Positions 63,801 through 64,000 of a stretch of 64,000 nt of DNA are shown here, piece by piece. The stretch is taken from contig NZ_WHSB02000005.1 of NCBI RefSeq assembly GCF_010994755.1, positions 429,117 through 493,116 on the forward strand. Reading direction: 5' to 3'. The position numbers and the translations under genes are program-made. Within the stretch, counting starts at the first letter, position 1, and each line of letters starts with the position of its first letter. Origin of the DNA: Shinella lacus (GTDB taxonomy: Bacteria > Pseudomonadota > Alphaproteobacteria > Rhizobiales > Rhizobiaceae). The notes beneath the pieces are model-generated. The model saw only the letters and a program-made list of their open reading frames with translations, was not told the DNA's origin and did no database searches.

Positions 63801-64000
63801 TGTTGGACTCGCGAGGCGTTTTCTTGCGAGGAAGATGTCGAGTGTGATCTGGAGCATTTCGAGTGTCTTTGAGGCGCGCTTTGTTTTCCGGTTGAAGCGG
63901 GCCAGCATGTCGCGGAACGAGGCGTTCGAGGACTCGATGAGGTGGGTCTGCGCCTTGGTCTGCCGATGCGGTTCGTCCGCCCCGATCCGCTCGAAGGCCA
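63798..64000 (-). mobile_element. 3' end of an IS1-like transposase gene
   Basis: On the minus strand one frame is open from the window edge to a TGA at 63798-63800. It reads ADEPHRQTKAQTHLIESSNA, then SFRDMLARFNRKTKRASK and an end DIFLARKRLASPT. The arrangement (ESSN, RDxLARFxRKTKRxSK) matches the C-terminal end of IS1-type DDE transposases. About 67 codons are seen; the 5' part lies beyond the window. Whether it is intact cannot be told. Confidence 0.7.

Overview
The window is about 64 kb of high-GC alphaproteobacterial chromosome, most consistent with Rhizobiaceae (Rhizobium, Ensifer or Shinella type). The evidence is protein similarity recalled for the families, the Tad/Cpa pilus locus with CtrA-like boxes, a GTTC-N7-GTTC LexA box, YejABEF, EpmAB/EF-P and rhizobial-style intergenic hairpin repeats. 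No species can be named from the sequence alone.

Positions 1-9915 are accessory DNA lying against the 3' end of a tRNA-Ser(GGA) gene (9916-10005), as expected of an integrated island. It holds a large tyrosine recombinase (6254-8437), an excisionase-like HTH protein, a Cro/C1-type regulator and several unknown genes. It also holds a tightly packed minus-strand operon (3694 down to 1388): a small protein, imuA, three small proteins and a YedK/SRAP gene, preceded by a perfect LexA-type box at 3771-3785. ImuB and DnaE2, the usual ImuA partners, are absent, and a broken LigD-type DNA ligase sits at the window edge. Divergent from the imuA operon and facing the same LexA box is a three-Cys-motif (Gp37/Gp68, DUF5131) gene. 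It converges on, and overlaps, its partner-family methyltransferase-like gene tcmP. This pair is the best candidate for an undescribed system.

From 10.2 to 23.6 kb lie msrA and a nucleoside uptake and salvage region. It contains a BMP-type binding protein, a nucleoside ABC transporter (ATPase and two permeases) with cdd, purine nucleoside phosphorylase, deoC and deoA in one operon, and a minus-strand group deoB-add and upp. Together these import nucleosides, deaminate or phosphorolyse them, and feed pentose phosphates to glycolysis.

From 23.7 to 35.6 kb lies a complete Flp/Tad pilus locus: two TadE/G-like pseudopilins, a CpaC-N-like protein, Flp pilin, CpaA, CpaB, CpaC, CpaD, CpaE, CpaF, TadB, TadC and TadD.

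From 35.7 to 63.7 kb is housekeeping DNA: an M17 aminopeptidase, MarR and NlpC/P60 set, the yejABEF peptide importer with a hydroxyacid dehydrogenase, mepA, mgsA, glk, an ABC exporter, dapB, gpmA, an alkylation repair protein, nth, a TetR/VOC pair, a chemoreceptor, epmB-epmA divergent from efp, an adenosine-kinase-like gene, an SH3 protein and a 2-hydroxyacid dehydrogenase. A two-hairpin intergenic repeat occurs three times (20.5, 51.5 and 57.9 kb). The window ends inside the 3' end of an IS1-like transposase.
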